Notes: generated from the letters alone by a model not told the origin. DNA of 64,000 nucleotides from Sporolactobacillus kofuensis (GCF_024125425.1 NZ_JAMXWN010000002.1:186001-250000), one strand, 5' to 3'; positions 34,301 through 42,675 are shown, counted from the stretch's first letter. Translations and numbers: made by a program.

Positions 34301-35254
34301 GATGGAGGAAAATCCTCTAATAATGGAGGTAAAGATAATCCAACCACCTATACCGCATACTTATTAGAGAAGCATGCAGTACGTACAGGGCCTTCAACAA
34401 AAAATAGAGTGCTCGCAACATTAAGTGCAGGATCAGCTGTACACGTGTTAAATGGTAGAGGGAAATGGGTAAAAATCGATTTCAAGGGAAGAACTGCTTT
34501 TGTATATGGAGAGATCACAAAAGCGAAACCGTATACGGCTTATCTAACAGAGAAGCATGTGGTACGTACAGGCCCGTCCACAAAGCATAGGCGTATCACA
34601 ACATTAACCGCCGGAACGGCAGTAAACGTTCTGCACTCAGGGAAATGGGCAAGGGTTGCTTATAAAGGAAGAGCTGCCTATGTGTATGGTGAGATCACAA
34701 AAACGAAACCGTATATCGCTTATTTAACAGAGAAGCATGCAGTACGTACAGGCCCGTCCACGAAATATAAACGAATGGCAACATTTAAGATTGGAACAGC
34801 AGTAAACGTTCTGCGTTCAGGAAAATGGGCAAGAATTGCTTATAAAGGAAGAGCTGCCTATGTGTATGGAGAGATCACAAAAACGAAACCGTATATCGCT
34901 TATTTAACAGAGAAGCATGCAGTACGTACAGGCCCGTCCACGAAATATAAACGAATGGCAACATTTAAGATTGGAACAGCAGTAAACGTTCTGCGTTCAG
35001 GGAAATGGGCAAGAATTGCTTATAAAGGAAGAGCCGCTTATGTGTATGGAGATTTGTCGAAGCATAGACTTTATACTGTATATCTCACAAAAGATTTTGT
35101 GATCCGGACGGGTTCATCTACAAAAGATAAAATAGTTGCAAGATTAGAAGCGGGAACAGCCATTCAAATTCAGCAATTAGTGAAATGGATAAAAATTATG
35201 TATCATGGGGAAACCGCCTATTTGTACGGCGATGTGATCAAGTTTATCCGATAA
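31370..35254 (+). CDS. Secreted modular pectinesterase with four FN3 and five SH3-like domains
   Basis: A protein of 1294 residues starting at TTG 31370 (AGGGGGAGAG upstream). A signal peptide (about 1-29, ending RALAAPQ) precedes a lectin-like beta-sandwich region (about 35-250), four fibronectin-type-III modules (about 254-345, 347-436, 437-529, 530-618), and a family 8 pectin methylesterase (about 623-895). The catalytic parts are SHQDTLY (Q about 752), GDVDFIFG (D about 772) and VYLGRPWK (R about 830). A polar acidic linker follows, then five SH3-like repeats (about 992-1290), each with AVRTGPSTK and a GKWA-x-(V/I)-(A/D)-(Y/F) core, probably binding cell wall. It de-esterifies plant pectin outside the cell while held at the wall. 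SH3 copies 3 and 4 are nearly identical in DNA. Confidence 0.93.
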   Translation: MKKLLRMMLCLTLVVSLVSDFSLVRALAAPQESQDYMINDNFEDPGLPSNITDSITDTLGNYKVQITSNKGEPWVFSPGDNNVQLTDDPVNPGNKVLKLYDNQDGSPDKGGSTRISNSSFSKQTNKTTVVAFDFMGAPIGSSTRFRLTNAGVNTALVSLETSGNQLVYRKADNTTAPLLDSLQPNSWYHVKIEIDMQQALYSVNVSGAGDAEIKNVPFYQSVSDFGNFDVNTGNSSIATLYLDNIQIYTPSIVPSAPTDLTTQAGNTQTKLSWKSASNATSYNIKRSTTPEGPFTTVKSNVTDLTFTDSGLTNDTSYYYVVSGVNSVGEGPDSLPVIVTPSSAVPLPQTPKNVTVTSKDSSINLLWDKVDSADFYTVKRSTSPEGPFVTIASELIDPTYTDKDVVNGTTYYYRVQASGVGGDGLESTPVRVQPRTPIMSPEELVANPDNKRVILNWKRVDGVTSYVVKRSLNNGGPYTTVATGVKDSTYTDSEVENGILYYYVVTAVGDQAESMISNQTQAMPKVSIVGAPASPTDILASAGNRQVELQWKARPDASFYTIKRSTTSSGPYTDIATGLSLPAFTDSKVENGTQYYYVVSASNAKGESQLSNELAVMPAKIIVVAQDGTGDYTTIQDAVNAIPSDNTMRTIIYIKNGIYKEKVSIPQDYVSIIGESRDQTVIDWDDYGGTNGQSGNVGSTFASQTVGVTGDYFRASNLTIKNSREPRVTYGTAVALSVKSDQAVFENMKIISHQDTLYTGSGRQYYHNSYIEGDVDFIFGEAPAVVFDHSEIHSNGTSGYVTAAAQSNESDKGFVFLNSRLTKDDSVTRVYLGRPWKNNPKTTFINTWMDDHIDPSGWSKWSNTLNHELASYAEYNSMGPGANAAKRVSWSKQLSAQEASAFTLPRIFNGWDPSLTLIMPPPVTLPTVIAPVEPSNNGISTGEEMPQTGQMGNNEVNGAKNQDGDGKAIEHDTMGEVEDGGKSSNNGGKDNPTTYTAYLLEKHAVRTGPSTKNRVLATLSAGSAVHVLNGRGKWVKIDFKGRTAFVYGEITKAKPYTAYLTEKHVVRTGPSTKHRRITTLTAGTAVNVLHSGKWARVAYKGRAAYVYGEITKTKPYIAYLTEKHAVRTGPSTKYKRMATFKIGTAVNVLRSGKWARIAYKGRAAYVYGEITKTKPYIAYLTEKHAVRTGPSTKYKRMATFKIGTAVNVLRSGKWARIAYKGRAAYVYGDLSKHRLYTVYLTKDFVIRTGSSTKDKIVARLEAGTAIQIQQLVKWIKIMYHGETAYLYGDVIKFIR
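34691..35050 (+). repeat. Tandem 180-bp duplication within the SH3 region
   Basis: 34691-34870 and 34871-35050 match at all but about three positions, each encoding one SH3-like module plus linker. The other three modules are diverged. The near identity means a recent duplication or ongoing homogenisation, and makes the module count likely to vary between strains. Confidence 0.92.
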
Positions 35255-35331
35255 AGTTGTACCGATTAAAAAATAAAAGGGCAAAATAGCTTTCCTACAG
35301 CGCTAATTAAATATGAAGAAAAAAATCATTA

Positions 35332-35375
35332 GAATCATCCACACTGTCTAAGTAACCAGGGTGGATGATTTTTTT
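35332..35375 (+). terminator. Terminator after the pectinesterase gene
   Basis: AATCATCCAC and GTGGATGATT pair around an 18-nt loop, followed by TTTTT. Confidence 0.8.
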
Positions 35376-35465
35376 CTGGTAATGAGAAGGATCCACCATT
35401 TTTCATTATTGGAGAAGACAGGACTATTCAACTTTTTTGTCGAATAGGAAAATAGGATTGTTAGT

Positions 35466-35732
35466 ATGTACGATTGCGGTGAACGGATGTATTGGAAACT
35501 GAGAATTCCACTTTTACTCGTTACTTTGGGCATCCTATCGGGGCTTTATCAGAGATTTCCCAATGTCTTCTTGGTTAATACAAACTACTTTGTGAGAAGT
35601 GCGATGTTTATTGGCATTGTTACCGCAATTTTTCTCATAGTCGAGAAAACAAAAGTTAATGAACGAAAAGTTCATTTTGTAGTAGCGCTTGTACTTATTG
35701 GATTGGGCTATATCGTTGATCGATTTCTTTAA
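35466..35732 (+). CDS. Small membrane protein of unknown function
   Basis: A protein of 88 residues with three hydrophobic segments: LRIPLLLVTLGILSGLY, YFVRSAMFIGIVTAIFLIV and FVVALVLIGLGYIVDRF, separated by short charged loops (VEKTKVNERKV). AGGA lies nine bases before the ATG; a second ATG at 35487 would remove the MYDCGER leader. The gap to the next small gene is 36 bp, so the two are probably co-transcribed. I do not recognise the family. Confidence 0.6.
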   Translation: MYDCGERMYWKLRIPLLLVTLGILSGLYQRFPNVFLVNTNYFVRSAMFIGIVTAIFLIVEKTKVNERKVHFVVALVLIGLGYIVDRFL

Positions 35733-35768
35733 CGGATGTGGTCGATTAAGACTGGAGGATCAGGGAAA

Positions 35769-35906
35769 ATGACCGATCAACATAAACAAAACAAATCAAG
35801 AGAAGACAACTTTGATCGCGCATTTATTGGGAAACCAGGCTGCATGGGGATCGTGTCGGGGATTATTATTCTGTTTATTATCTATGCGCTTTTTATTGCA
35901 AAGTGA
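35769..35906 (+). CDS. Very small single-span membrane protein (45 aa)
   Basis: A frame starting MTDQHKQNKSREDNFDRAFI continues with GKPGCMGIVSGIIILFIIYA and ends LFIAK. A polar N-terminal half is followed by one hydrophobic helix. The ATG has GGAGG twelve bases upstream and AGGG close by. The hydrophobic profile and the ribosome binding site make it a likely gene. No function is known; it follows another small membrane gene by 36 bp. Confidence 0.55.
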   Translation: MTDQHKQNKSREDNFDRAFIGKPGCMGIVSGIIILFIIYALFIAK

Positions 35907-36000
35907 GGGTGTTTCAAGAAAGGTAACTAATTTATGCGCTACAGTGGGGTTCCCTAGTGAGAACAGTAAGCAATAGACGTGAAAATGGAGGCTTTTTTTG

Positions 36001-36318
36001 TTGGAACAAAAAGATTATTTCCGAGATTTAATGAAAAGAATGGTCAAAAATCAAGGTATTTCTTCTACAAGGCCTAGATTTGAAAAAATAGAAAATGTAG
36101 TAATCATTAGTGTTAAAAATCATTTGAAAGAAGGGGTGGATTTAGAGTGTTTTAAAATTTTAGAAATCATCCAGCGGACGGTCTTATCGTTGGGGGTAAA
36201 ATTTAGTCAACAGTCTTATTGGTATTCCATTGGGAATCGTTTGGATCGAGTGGTAATATCTTTCGATAAGCATGATTATGAACGTTTAAACAAAAAGCTA
36301 GAGACTGGAATTTTTTAA
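36001..36318 (+). CDS. Hypothetical protein, about 105 aa
   Basis: The frame begins at TTG 36001 (or TTG 35998), with TGGAGG upstream. The protein is soluble and mixed alpha/beta: a basic start LMKRMVKNQG, then ENVVIISVKNHLKEGVDLECFKILEIIQR, QSYWYSIGNRLDRVVISFDKHDYERL and a short charged end. It has no membrane segment or recognised motif. The region is AT-rich relative to the flanking genes. It is kept because of the ribosome binding site and the amphipathic pattern, but the evidence is limited. Confidence 0.45.
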   Translation: MEQKDYFRDLMKRMVKNQGISSTRPRFEKIENVVIISVKNHLKEGVDLECFKILEIIQRTVLSLGVKFSQQSYWYSIGNRLDRVVISFDKHDYERLNKKLETGIF

Positions 36319-36438
36319 ATATTGGGGGAAAATTTTAATTCGCACTTTTTTTCATATCATAGTGATCCTGGCATGGACGACCGCTTAGTGGTGAAAATCT
36401 GCTACAGAATGAGCAAACAAAGCGAAGGATCGTTCAAA

Positions 36439-36520
36439 ACAAGATTCAACGCTTGCTACTGTTGTTTGGTAGTTCGTTACGATTTTAGTTGTTAGTTACT
36501 GTTTTGATAGTGTTCGTTAC
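36439..36520 (-). repeat. 21-bp-phased repeat array D (GTAACGAA type, minus orientation)
   Basis: Read on the minus strand, units start at 36520 (GTAACGAACA), 36499 (GTAACTAACA), 36480 (GTAACGAACT) and 36459 (GTAGCAAGCG, degenerate). Steps are 21, 19 and 21 bp, the same two lengths as in array A. It lies between the hypothetical gene ending at 36318 and the membrane gene starting at 36556. Confidence 0.82.
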
Positions 36521-36555
36521 GATTTTTTAAAATAAAGTATTAAGGAAGAATCATA

Positions 36556-36852
36556 ATGAAAAAACTTGTTGTTTTCCTCATTGGAATAGGTGTTGGTGTG
36601 ATCTTTTTTATTCTCGGTATTATTCTCAAAAATCATTCGCTTATTGCAAATATTGTTGGGCTTATCGGTCTTATCAGTTTACTGTTTTCAGGAGCATCAG
36701 TTGGTGCTCTTGTGAGTGGCGATCGCATTCGCGCAAATTATTGGTCCGAGTCTAAGCAATCGAGAACAGATCGCTTTGATTTTGGAATCAAGGCCGCCCT
36801 CTTTGGTGTGCCACTTGTTTTGTCGGCTTTAGGTATTTATTTATTCGTTTAA
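36556..36852 (+). CDS. Small membrane protein, possibly DUF5316-type
   Basis: A protein of 98 residues with three membrane segments: VVFLIGIGVGVIFFILGIIL, IANIVGLIGLISLLFSGASVGAL and IKAALFGVPLVLSALGIYLF. The soluble piece between the second and third reads VSGDRIRANYWSESKQSRTDRF. The layout recalls the DUF5316 proteins of bacilli, by eye only. AAGGAAGAATC before the ATG is a good ribosome binding site. No function known. Confidence 0.65.
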   Translation: MKKLVVFLIGIGVGVIFFILGIILKNHSLIANIVGLIGLISLLFSGASVGALVSGDRIRANYWSESKQSRTDRFDFGIKAALFGVPLVLSALGIYLFV

Positions 36853-36949
36853 TGAAGTGTCAACCCTATGAAATATTTCATAGGTACGAACGAGCGCTAG
36901 AGAATGATAATTTGTCATTCACCGGAACATATTTTGAGGTGAATCGGGG

Positions 36950-37570
36950 GTGACCGTGATCGTAACAATTCTCGCTTTTGGTTGGACAGGAATTTTTCTT
37001 TTTTTCTTGTTATCTATTAAGGTCAATGGCTTAGCAAAAAAAAATGAGTACGCGTTGATTCATGTCTTGTTTATTCTCATTTTTTCGTCTTGGTTGCCGA
37101 TTCCATTGATCTTCAGTATTTTGTTCGCTGGGTGGCCGGCACAGATAGGGGCATTATACGGGATACTTTCTCTATCTCTTTTTATTATTGCAATGGCTCT
37201 ACAAACTGGTCATATTATCTATTCAAACAGACATGCACATGAGCAAAAGAAATTGTGGGACAACTATGATTCTTGGATGATGAGTATGCTCTCAGATCCA
37301 ATTGAGGTGATTGCAGGTATTTTCGCCTGGATAAGTGCGATTTTTAACGCAATTGCGCTTGTGCATCACAATATTGGTTTCACATCGATTATTATTTTCC
37401 TACTTAGCCTTCAAATCATTTATTGTGTTGCTCTGCTGCTCAGATCTGTTCTCAATTCGCCACCTCAATGGATTAATTCCATTAAGCCTAATCCATACAT
37501 ACTGAATATTGGGTTATTCTTATATTTTTTAGTTATCTTGATTCGGCTAACGATTGATTATTATTTATGA
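36950..37570 (+). CDS. Polytopic membrane protein of unknown function
   Basis: A protein of 206 residues starting at GTG 36950, with TGAGGTGAATCGGG upstream. Six hydrophobic helices are apparent, from VIVTILAFGWTGIFLFFLL to IGLFLYFLVILIRLTIDYY, with a soluble stretch around SNRHAHEQKKLWDNYDSW. No motif was recognised. Nearby genes are small membrane proteins of the same strand, possibly a loosely linked set. Confidence 0.6.
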   Translation: MTVIVTILAFGWTGIFLFFLLSIKVNGLAKKNEYALIHVLFILIFSSWLPIPLIFSILFAGWPAQIGALYGILSLSLFIIAMALQTGHIIYSNRHAHEQKKLWDNYDSWMMSMLSDPIEVIAGIFAWISAIFNAIALVHHNIGFTSIIIFLLSLQIIYCVALLLRSVLNSPPQWINSIKPNPYILNIGLFLYFLVILIRLTIDYYL

Positions 37571-37696
37571 TATTGAGTGCTGTATGAATTTAACAGGAAT
37601 CTATTTTGAAAGCAGCTCATGAATTATTACAGCTCCTTAGTTAAATGAACAAATGGGGAAAATTAAATCATTGAATTTAATAAAGGTGGATTCGAA

Positions 37697-38300
37697 TTGA
37701 TTAAATATGTAGGAAACAAAATTATTATTCGTGATTGGAAATTGAAAGATGCAGACGATCTTATTTTATGGCGCACGCCTGGTCAAATGTGGCAAAAATA
37801 TGATGGGCCGTATTACGTATTACCCGAGAATGTCAAAAGATGAAGTTATTGCTTTTGTCGAAGAGCTATGTACAAAAATAAAATCGAATACATTAGAAGC
37901 GCCAAGACAAAGCCTTGCTATTGCTGATAAAAATACAGATCAACTTATTGGTCAGGTAGGTTGGTATTGGGAAAGCAAGGAAACAAACTGGTTGTCCGCC
38001 GGTATTGCCATTTTTAATCCTGAGTATTGGAGCGATGGAAGAGGATATGAAGCTTTTGGATTGTGGACGGGCTACCTTTTTGATGCGATGCCGGAGATTG
38101 TGCGAGTGGATTTAAGAACATGGTCAGGTAATTTCGGCATGATGAAGTTAGCTGAGAAATTAGGCTACACCAAAGAAGCCTGTTTTCGAAAAGCAAGAAT
38201 TGTCAATGGTGAATACTACGATTCGATCGGCTATGGTGTGCTCAGAGAAGAATGGAATGCACTCCATCCCCAAGGATTTGAGAGTGATCTGAAAAAGTGA
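37697..38300 (+). pseudogene. Frameshifted GNAT acetyltransferase
   Basis: Frame 1 starts at TTG 37697 (AAAGGTGG seven bases upstream) and gives a normal GNAT opening: KIIIRDWKLKDADDLILWR then WQKYDGPYYVLPENV, ending in a stop near 37842. The other frame, from about 37825 on, gives the rest: MSKDEVIAFVEELCTKI, IADKNTDQLIGQVGWYWESKETNWLS, then LRTWSGNFGMMKLAEKLGYTKEACFRKAR and YDSIGYGVLREEW. Joined with a one-base shift at about 37815-37830 they make a complete family protein of about 200 residues. The shift is either a true inactivation or a sequencing error; no slippery heptamer typical of programmed frameshifting was seen. Confidence 0.83.
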
Positions 38301-38518
38301 ATAATTAATGTCAATTTGTCTTTCAAAAAATTACATTGAATAATACTTTAAATATAGGTCATCTCATGCATCTAATAAGAGAATTAAATAATCATGAAAA
38401 CCGGAACGGTGTTGAAACGACAAAAAAATTCATTAAATATGAAATTTATGAGTGAATTTACTTAACCATATTCAGGGAATCATTCATTTACAAAATTAAT
38501 TTACATTCCCAAAGAATC

Positions 38519-38602
38519 GAACTTAAGCACGTAAGAATCGAACTTAATCCAGGGAAAAACGAACCGAACGGACTGAAAGCTGAACCTAAGAACTCTAAAA
38601 CA
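38519..38602 (+). repeat. 21-bp-phased repeat array B (GAACCTAA type)
   Basis: Four consecutive units begin at 38519 (GAACTTAAGC), 38540 (GAACTTAATC), 38561 (GAACCGAACG) and 38582 (GAACCTAAGA), exactly 21 bp apart. The unit interiors differ from each other and from the other arrays. Confidence 0.85.
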
Positions 38603-38631
38603 ACTTTAAAGAGATCTGTTATTTTTGACCT

Positions 38632-38657
38632 GCCCAGCGTATAAGCCGGGCTTTTTT
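38632..38657 (+). terminator. Short hairpin terminator after array B
   Basis: GCCCAGC and GCCGGGC pair with one mismatch around a 6-nt loop, followed by six T. No gene ends immediately before it; the frameshifted acetyltransferase ends 330 bp upstream. Confidence 0.5.
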
Positions 38658-38771
38658 CATATACGATAAAGTGAGAAAAACCAAAAAATTGTTCGTCGCG
38701 GTTGTAAGCATTGAAAATGGGGTAAAGATAAGAAAAGAGATTAGGGTGTCAATTGAGGGTGGTGTATTTTA

Positions 38772-41429
38772 GTGAATTGGTTTTCAACGGATGTTGATGA
38801 TGTATTAAACGAGCAAAATGTCGACCGTAAAAGGGGGCTGTCGGATGATCAGGTCCGCACAAGGCTAGAAAAATATGGCGAAAACAAGTTAATTGGTAAA
38901 CCGAAGAAAAGTCTATTTGCACTCTTTTTTTCACAATTGAACGATATGCTGATCTATGTTCTGCTTGGTGCGGCGGTCATTACACTGCTCATTGGTGAAT
39001 ATACAGACGCAATCATCATCTTGCTTGTTGTTCTTCTGAATGCGATCATCGGTGTTTTTCAGGAATATAAAGCAGAAAAAGCAATTGAGGCCCTGCAAAA
39101 GATGACAACACCGCATGCGTTGGTTCGACGTGATGGTGAGGTTATTGAGGTTGATTCAAAGACGATTGTGCCTGGAGATATTATTATCCTTGACGCAGGA
39201 CGGTATATTCCGGCAGACTTGCGCCTGATTGAGAGCATAAATCTGCAGATTGAGGAATCAGCATTAACTGGGGAATCGGTACCCTCTGAGAAAAATGCAA
39301 CAGCTCTTTTTAATGATCCGAAAACGCCTCTTGGTGATTTGGCCAATATGGCGTTCATGTCGACGCTCGTCACATATGGGCGAGCAGAAGGTGTCGTTGT
39401 TGGTACGGGGATGAATACGGAAATTGGCAAGATTGCCAAAGGACTCGATGAGACCAAGTCTGAAATGACGCCGCTTCAGAAACGCCTTGCTGAATTAGGA
39501 AAAATTCTGGGATACCTCGCGATTGGAATTTGTGTAGTCATATTTATTGTTGCTTTGATTCAGAAACGAGATCTTTTCGAAATGTTTCTTACCTCAATCA
39601 GTCTTGCGGTAGCCGCGATACCAGAAGGGCTGCCGGCGATTGTAGCCATTGTACTTGCGCTCGGTGTGACGCGCATGTCACGCATTCATGCGATTGTCAA
39701 GCGGCTGCCTGCAGTGGAAACATTAGGCTCGGTGAATATTATCTGCTCAGATAAGACAGGCACGCTTACCCAAAATAAAATGACGGTGCTCCACCTTTAT
39801 ACACACGGACAAAAGCTTGATGTACCAAGTGAAGGAACAGCGACCGCTGAAGAGCATACGGCACAACTTTTGATTCAGACGATGGTCTTGTGTACGGATG
39901 CAACACTTGTTGACGGTGAGGGGACCGGTGACCCGACAGAAATTGCCTTGCTTGAACTGGGGGAAAAATTTCATTCGCCGAAACGTGAACTGGAGTCCGG
40001 TCACGAGCGTGTGGCAGAAAAACCTTTTGATTCAGACCGCAAACTCATGTCGACGTTGAATAAGGAACGTGATCATTACCGCGTACATACCAAAGGCGCG
40101 ATCGACAACCTCTTAGAAATCGCAACCCATGCATTGATTAATGGTGAAAGAGTGCTGCTTACTGAGCAGCTCAAAACGGATTATTTGCGAGCAGCTGAGA
40201 AAATGTCCGATCAGGCGTTGCGTGTACTCGGTGCCGCCTATAAGGATACCGACAGCGTCATCGATCCTGATGAGATGGAAAAAGAACTGACCGTGCTTGG
40301 CCTTGTCGGGATGATTGATCCACCACGACTTGAGGTTAAGGGTGCCATTCGCCAAGCCAAGCAAGCAGGGATTACACCAGTAATGATTACGGGTGATCAT
40401 CAGCATACTGCCGCAGCTATTGCCATGGAGCTCGGTATGGCTACGTCGTTAAAACAGACGCTCTCTGGAAGTGAGATTGACGCGATGTCTGAAGCAGAAT
40501 TCAATAAGAACATTGGAAATTACCGCGTGTTCTCACGTGTTTCTCCTGAACATAAAGTGAAAATCGTTAAAGCATTTCAGTCTCATGGAAATATTGTCTC
40601 AATGACCGGGGACGGCGTGAACGATGCGCCTTCGCTCAAAAATGCTGATATTGGTGTTGCCATGGGCATTACAGGGACTGATGTATCTAAAGGCGCCAGT
40701 GATATGATCCTGACCGACGATAATTTCACAACGATTGTCGCGGCGATCGAGGAAGGACGCAATATTTATAATAACATCAAGAAAGCCGTTGTTTTTCTGC
40801 TTTCTTGTAACCTTGGCGAAATTGTAGCGATTCTCGCATCCGTACTGTTTTACTGGCCGGTGCCGCTATTGCCGACACAGATTTTGTGGATCAATTTGAT
40901 TACCGATACATTTCCGGCGATCGCGCTTGGGGTTGATCCTGGCGATAAAGATGTAATGAAGAGGCGGCCTCGAAATCCAAAGGAAAGCTTTTTTGCCGGC
41001 GGTGCTGCCATACGTGCTATTGTAGGTGGTTTATTAATTGGGATCCTAACCCTTGTTGCTTTTTACTTCGGATTGAACGAGCATGGTTATCAACTTTGGT
41101 CAGAATCCATTCCAAAACAAGTCCTGACCTATGCGGAAACGATGGCATTCGTGGTCCTCGCGGTTTCCCAGCTTTTCTTCTCGCTATCGATGAGAAGTGC
41201 GTCCCATTCAATCTTCAAAGTTGGACTCTTCTCGAATAAATACCTAATCGGTGCGATTATTCTGGGCGTTGTGCTCCAATTCGCCGTCATCTCCATACCA
41301 TTCCTGGCCTCGGCGTTTCATGTGCAAATGTTGACGCTACGTGACTGGGTGATCGTGATCCTATTTGCCTTAATCCCGCTTGTCGTCAATGAATTCATAA
41401 AAAGCGGAATGCGGATGAGAACAAAATAG
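38772..41429 (+). CDS. Calcium-transporting P-type ATPase (P2A, YloB-like)
   Basis: A protein of 885 residues starting at GTG 38772. The N-terminal cation-ATPase domain (about 1-70) is followed by LLGAAVITLLIGEYTDAIIIL, the actuator TGES loop in ALTGESVPSEK, the ion-binding AAIPEGLPAIVAIVLALG (PEGLPA near 284), the phosphorylation site SDKTGTLTQNKM (D327), the KGAIDN nucleotide loop, MTGDGVNDAPSLKNADIGVAMG and a six-helix C-terminus. The PEGLPA motif and ILWINLITDTFPAIALG are typical of SERCA/PMR1-like calcium pumps. It exports Ca2+ (or Mn2+) from the cytoplasm at the cost of ATP. A bidirectional terminator follows. Confidence 0.93.
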   Translation: MNWFSTDVDDVLNEQNVDRKRGLSDDQVRTRLEKYGENKLIGKPKKSLFALFFSQLNDMLIYVLLGAAVITLLIGEYTDAIIILLVVLLNAIIGVFQEYKAEKAIEALQKMTTPHALVRRDGEVIEVDSKTIVPGDIIILDAGRYIPADLRLIESINLQIEESALTGESVPSEKNATALFNDPKTPLGDLANMAFMSTLVTYGRAEGVVVGTGMNTEIGKIAKGLDETKSEMTPLQKRLAELGKILGYLAIGICVVIFIVALIQKRDLFEMFLTSISLAVAAIPEGLPAIVAIVLALGVTRMSRIHAIVKRLPAVETLGSVNIICSDKTGTLTQNKMTVLHLYTHGQKLDVPSEGTATAEEHTAQLLIQTMVLCTDATLVDGEGTGDPTEIALLELGEKFHSPKRELESGHERVAEKPFDSDRKLMSTLNKERDHYRVHTKGAIDNLLEIATHALINGERVLLTEQLKTDYLRAAEKMSDQALRVLGAAYKDTDSVIDPDEMEKELTVLGLVGMIDPPRLEVKGAIRQAKQAGITPVMITGDHQHTAAAIAMELGMATSLKQTLSGSEIDAMSEAEFNKNIGNYRVFSRVSPEHKVKIVKAFQSHGNIVSMTGDGVNDAPSLKNADIGVAMGITGTDVSKGASDMILTDDNFTTIVAAIEEGRNIYNNIKKAVVFLLSCNLGEIVAILASVLFYWPVPLLPTQILWINLITDTFPAIALGVDPGDKDVMKRRPRNPKESFFAGGAAIRAIVGGLLIGILTLVAFYFGLNEHGYQLWSESIPKQVLTYAETMAFVVLAVSQLFFSLSMRSASHSIFKVGLFSNKYLIGAIILGVVLQFAVISIPFLASAFHVQMLTLRDWVIVILFALIPLVVNEFIKSGMRMRTK

Positions 41430-41441
41430 TGTATCGAAAAG

Positions 41442-41481
41442 CAAAAACAGGTAGGACTCCAACGGGTCTTACCTGTTTTTC
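41442..41481. terminator. Bidirectional terminator between convergent genes
   Basis: AAAAACAGGTAGGA and its complement (TCTTACCTGTTTTT, one mismatch) flank a 10-nt loop. A and T flanks allow use by the ATPase gene and the minus-strand methyltransferase gene. Confidence 0.85.
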
Positions 41482-41498
41482 ATGTCACAAGTGAATCA

Positions 41499-42446
41499 TC
41501 AGTCACGTGCCCATTCCGCAATTTGGCGAATATCTTCAGGGGTTGTCCGACAGCAGCCACCGATCAATGAAGCACCGGCATCGAACCATTCTTTTGAGAG
41601 GGAACCGAAGCTGGGCAACTTTTTCGGCGCCTGCCAAATTTTCTTGATTGGATTGTAGTGTTCACCGGAATTCGGATAAACGATTATGGGTTTGTTAGTC
41701 GCATTTCGGATGGTCTCAATTGCGGATGTTATTCTTGTCAACGCGGTGCAGTTTACACCAATAGCAGTAATTTGATCATTGCTGTTGAAGTATGCGGCCG
41801 CTTCAGATAGTGGGGTGCCATCGCAAAGTTGCCCATCCCTTGAAATGCTGAACGAGAGCCATGCTTCATCATCAGGGTATTCATTCTGAAGCAACTCAGC
41901 AAGTACCTGTGCTTCGTGAAAATTCGGCAGAGTTTCAAATGCAAATACATCACTACCTGCTTCTTTCAAAAGTTGCATTCGCGATTGATGAAACTGCTTG
42001 TAGCCTGCATCATTCAATGTATAGTCACCGGTATATTCCGAACCATCGGCAAGGTATGCCCCATAAGGACCAACACTTCCTGCGATCAAAGGAAATGGTC
42101 TTTTTTTGCGCTGTTCCTCTGAAAGACTCTCCCAGAACTCAGTTCTTGATTCAATAGCGATTTCAACAGCCTTTTTAATCATGGTCGCGGCCTCTTGCTC
42201 TGTGTACCCGCTTTGTTGAAAACCCGCCATGGTTGCTTGATAGGTGTTAGTCGTCGCAACATCTGCGCCAGCATGAAAATAATCTAGGTGCACCTTTTTG
42301 ATGCTAGCGGGATTGTCATGGATCACCGAAGCTGACCAGAGCTCGCTATCGATCACAATCCCTTGTTTTTCAATTTCCGTAGCCATCGCCCCGTCAAGGA
42401 TAATCGGCTTCATTTGGTGTAGAAGTTCGCTGATTTTATTTTTCAT
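41499..42446 (-). CDS. mmuM: Homocysteine S-methyltransferase
   Basis: A protein of 315 residues, the size of E. coli MmuM and B. subtilis YbgG. It opens KPIILDGAMATEIEKQG, has FAFETLPNFHEAQVLAE, the first zinc cysteine in IGVNCTALT, and the paired cysteines in LIGGCCRTTPEDIRQIAEW. It moves a methyl group from S-methylmethionine (or S-adenosylmethionine) to homocysteine to make methionine, in the cytoplasm. No S-methylmethionine permease is adjacent, so the donor is not fixed. It is a single gene on its strand. The start has GGAAGTG a few bases upstream. Confidence 0.9.
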   Translation of the reverse strand: MKNKISELLHQMKPIILDGAMATEIEKQGIVIDSELWSASVIHDNPASIKKVHLDYFHAGADVATTNTYQATMAGFQQSGYTEQEAATMIKKAVEIAIESRTEFWESLSEEQRKKRPFPLIAGSVGPYGAYLADGSEYTGDYTLNDAGYKQFHQSRMQLLKEAGSDVFAFETLPNFHEAQVLAELLQNEYPDDEAWLSFSISRDGQLCDGTPLSEAAAYFNSNDQITAIGVNCTALTRITSAIETIRNATNKPIIVYPNSGEHYNPIKKIWQAPKKLPSFGSLSKEWFDAGASLIGGCCRTTPEDIRQIAEWARD

Positions 42447-42675
42447 TCATACACTTCCTTCTATAGTTCAAGTGGGTGCTTGTTACGAATCATGATTCCA
42501 ATTATAGACAAAACAACTGAAACAGGCACCTGTGAATTTGGACATTATGGAATTCGCCATACACGCACTCTTCATAGAAACAAATTTTGTTAAATGGTGA
42601 ATGTTCACAGTGATTCATGAATAAGTTTTACTAATTGCCATATTTATCATGTCTTAAATTGGAGGAATGAATGAG

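Larger units (their letters stand above)
38301..38771. other. Intergenic region upstream of the P-type ATPase
   Basis: About 470 bp. The first 200 bp are AT-rich with no gene. Repeat array B (38519-38602) and a GC-rich hairpin with a T run (38632-38657) follow. The last 110 bp lead to the ATPase start and have no clear promoter. Confidence 0.5.

Noticed and set aside
37815-37842. Programmed frameshift in the acetyltransferase
   Set aside because: No slippery heptamer, upstream Shine-Dalgarno-like stimulator or downstream hairpin is evident.
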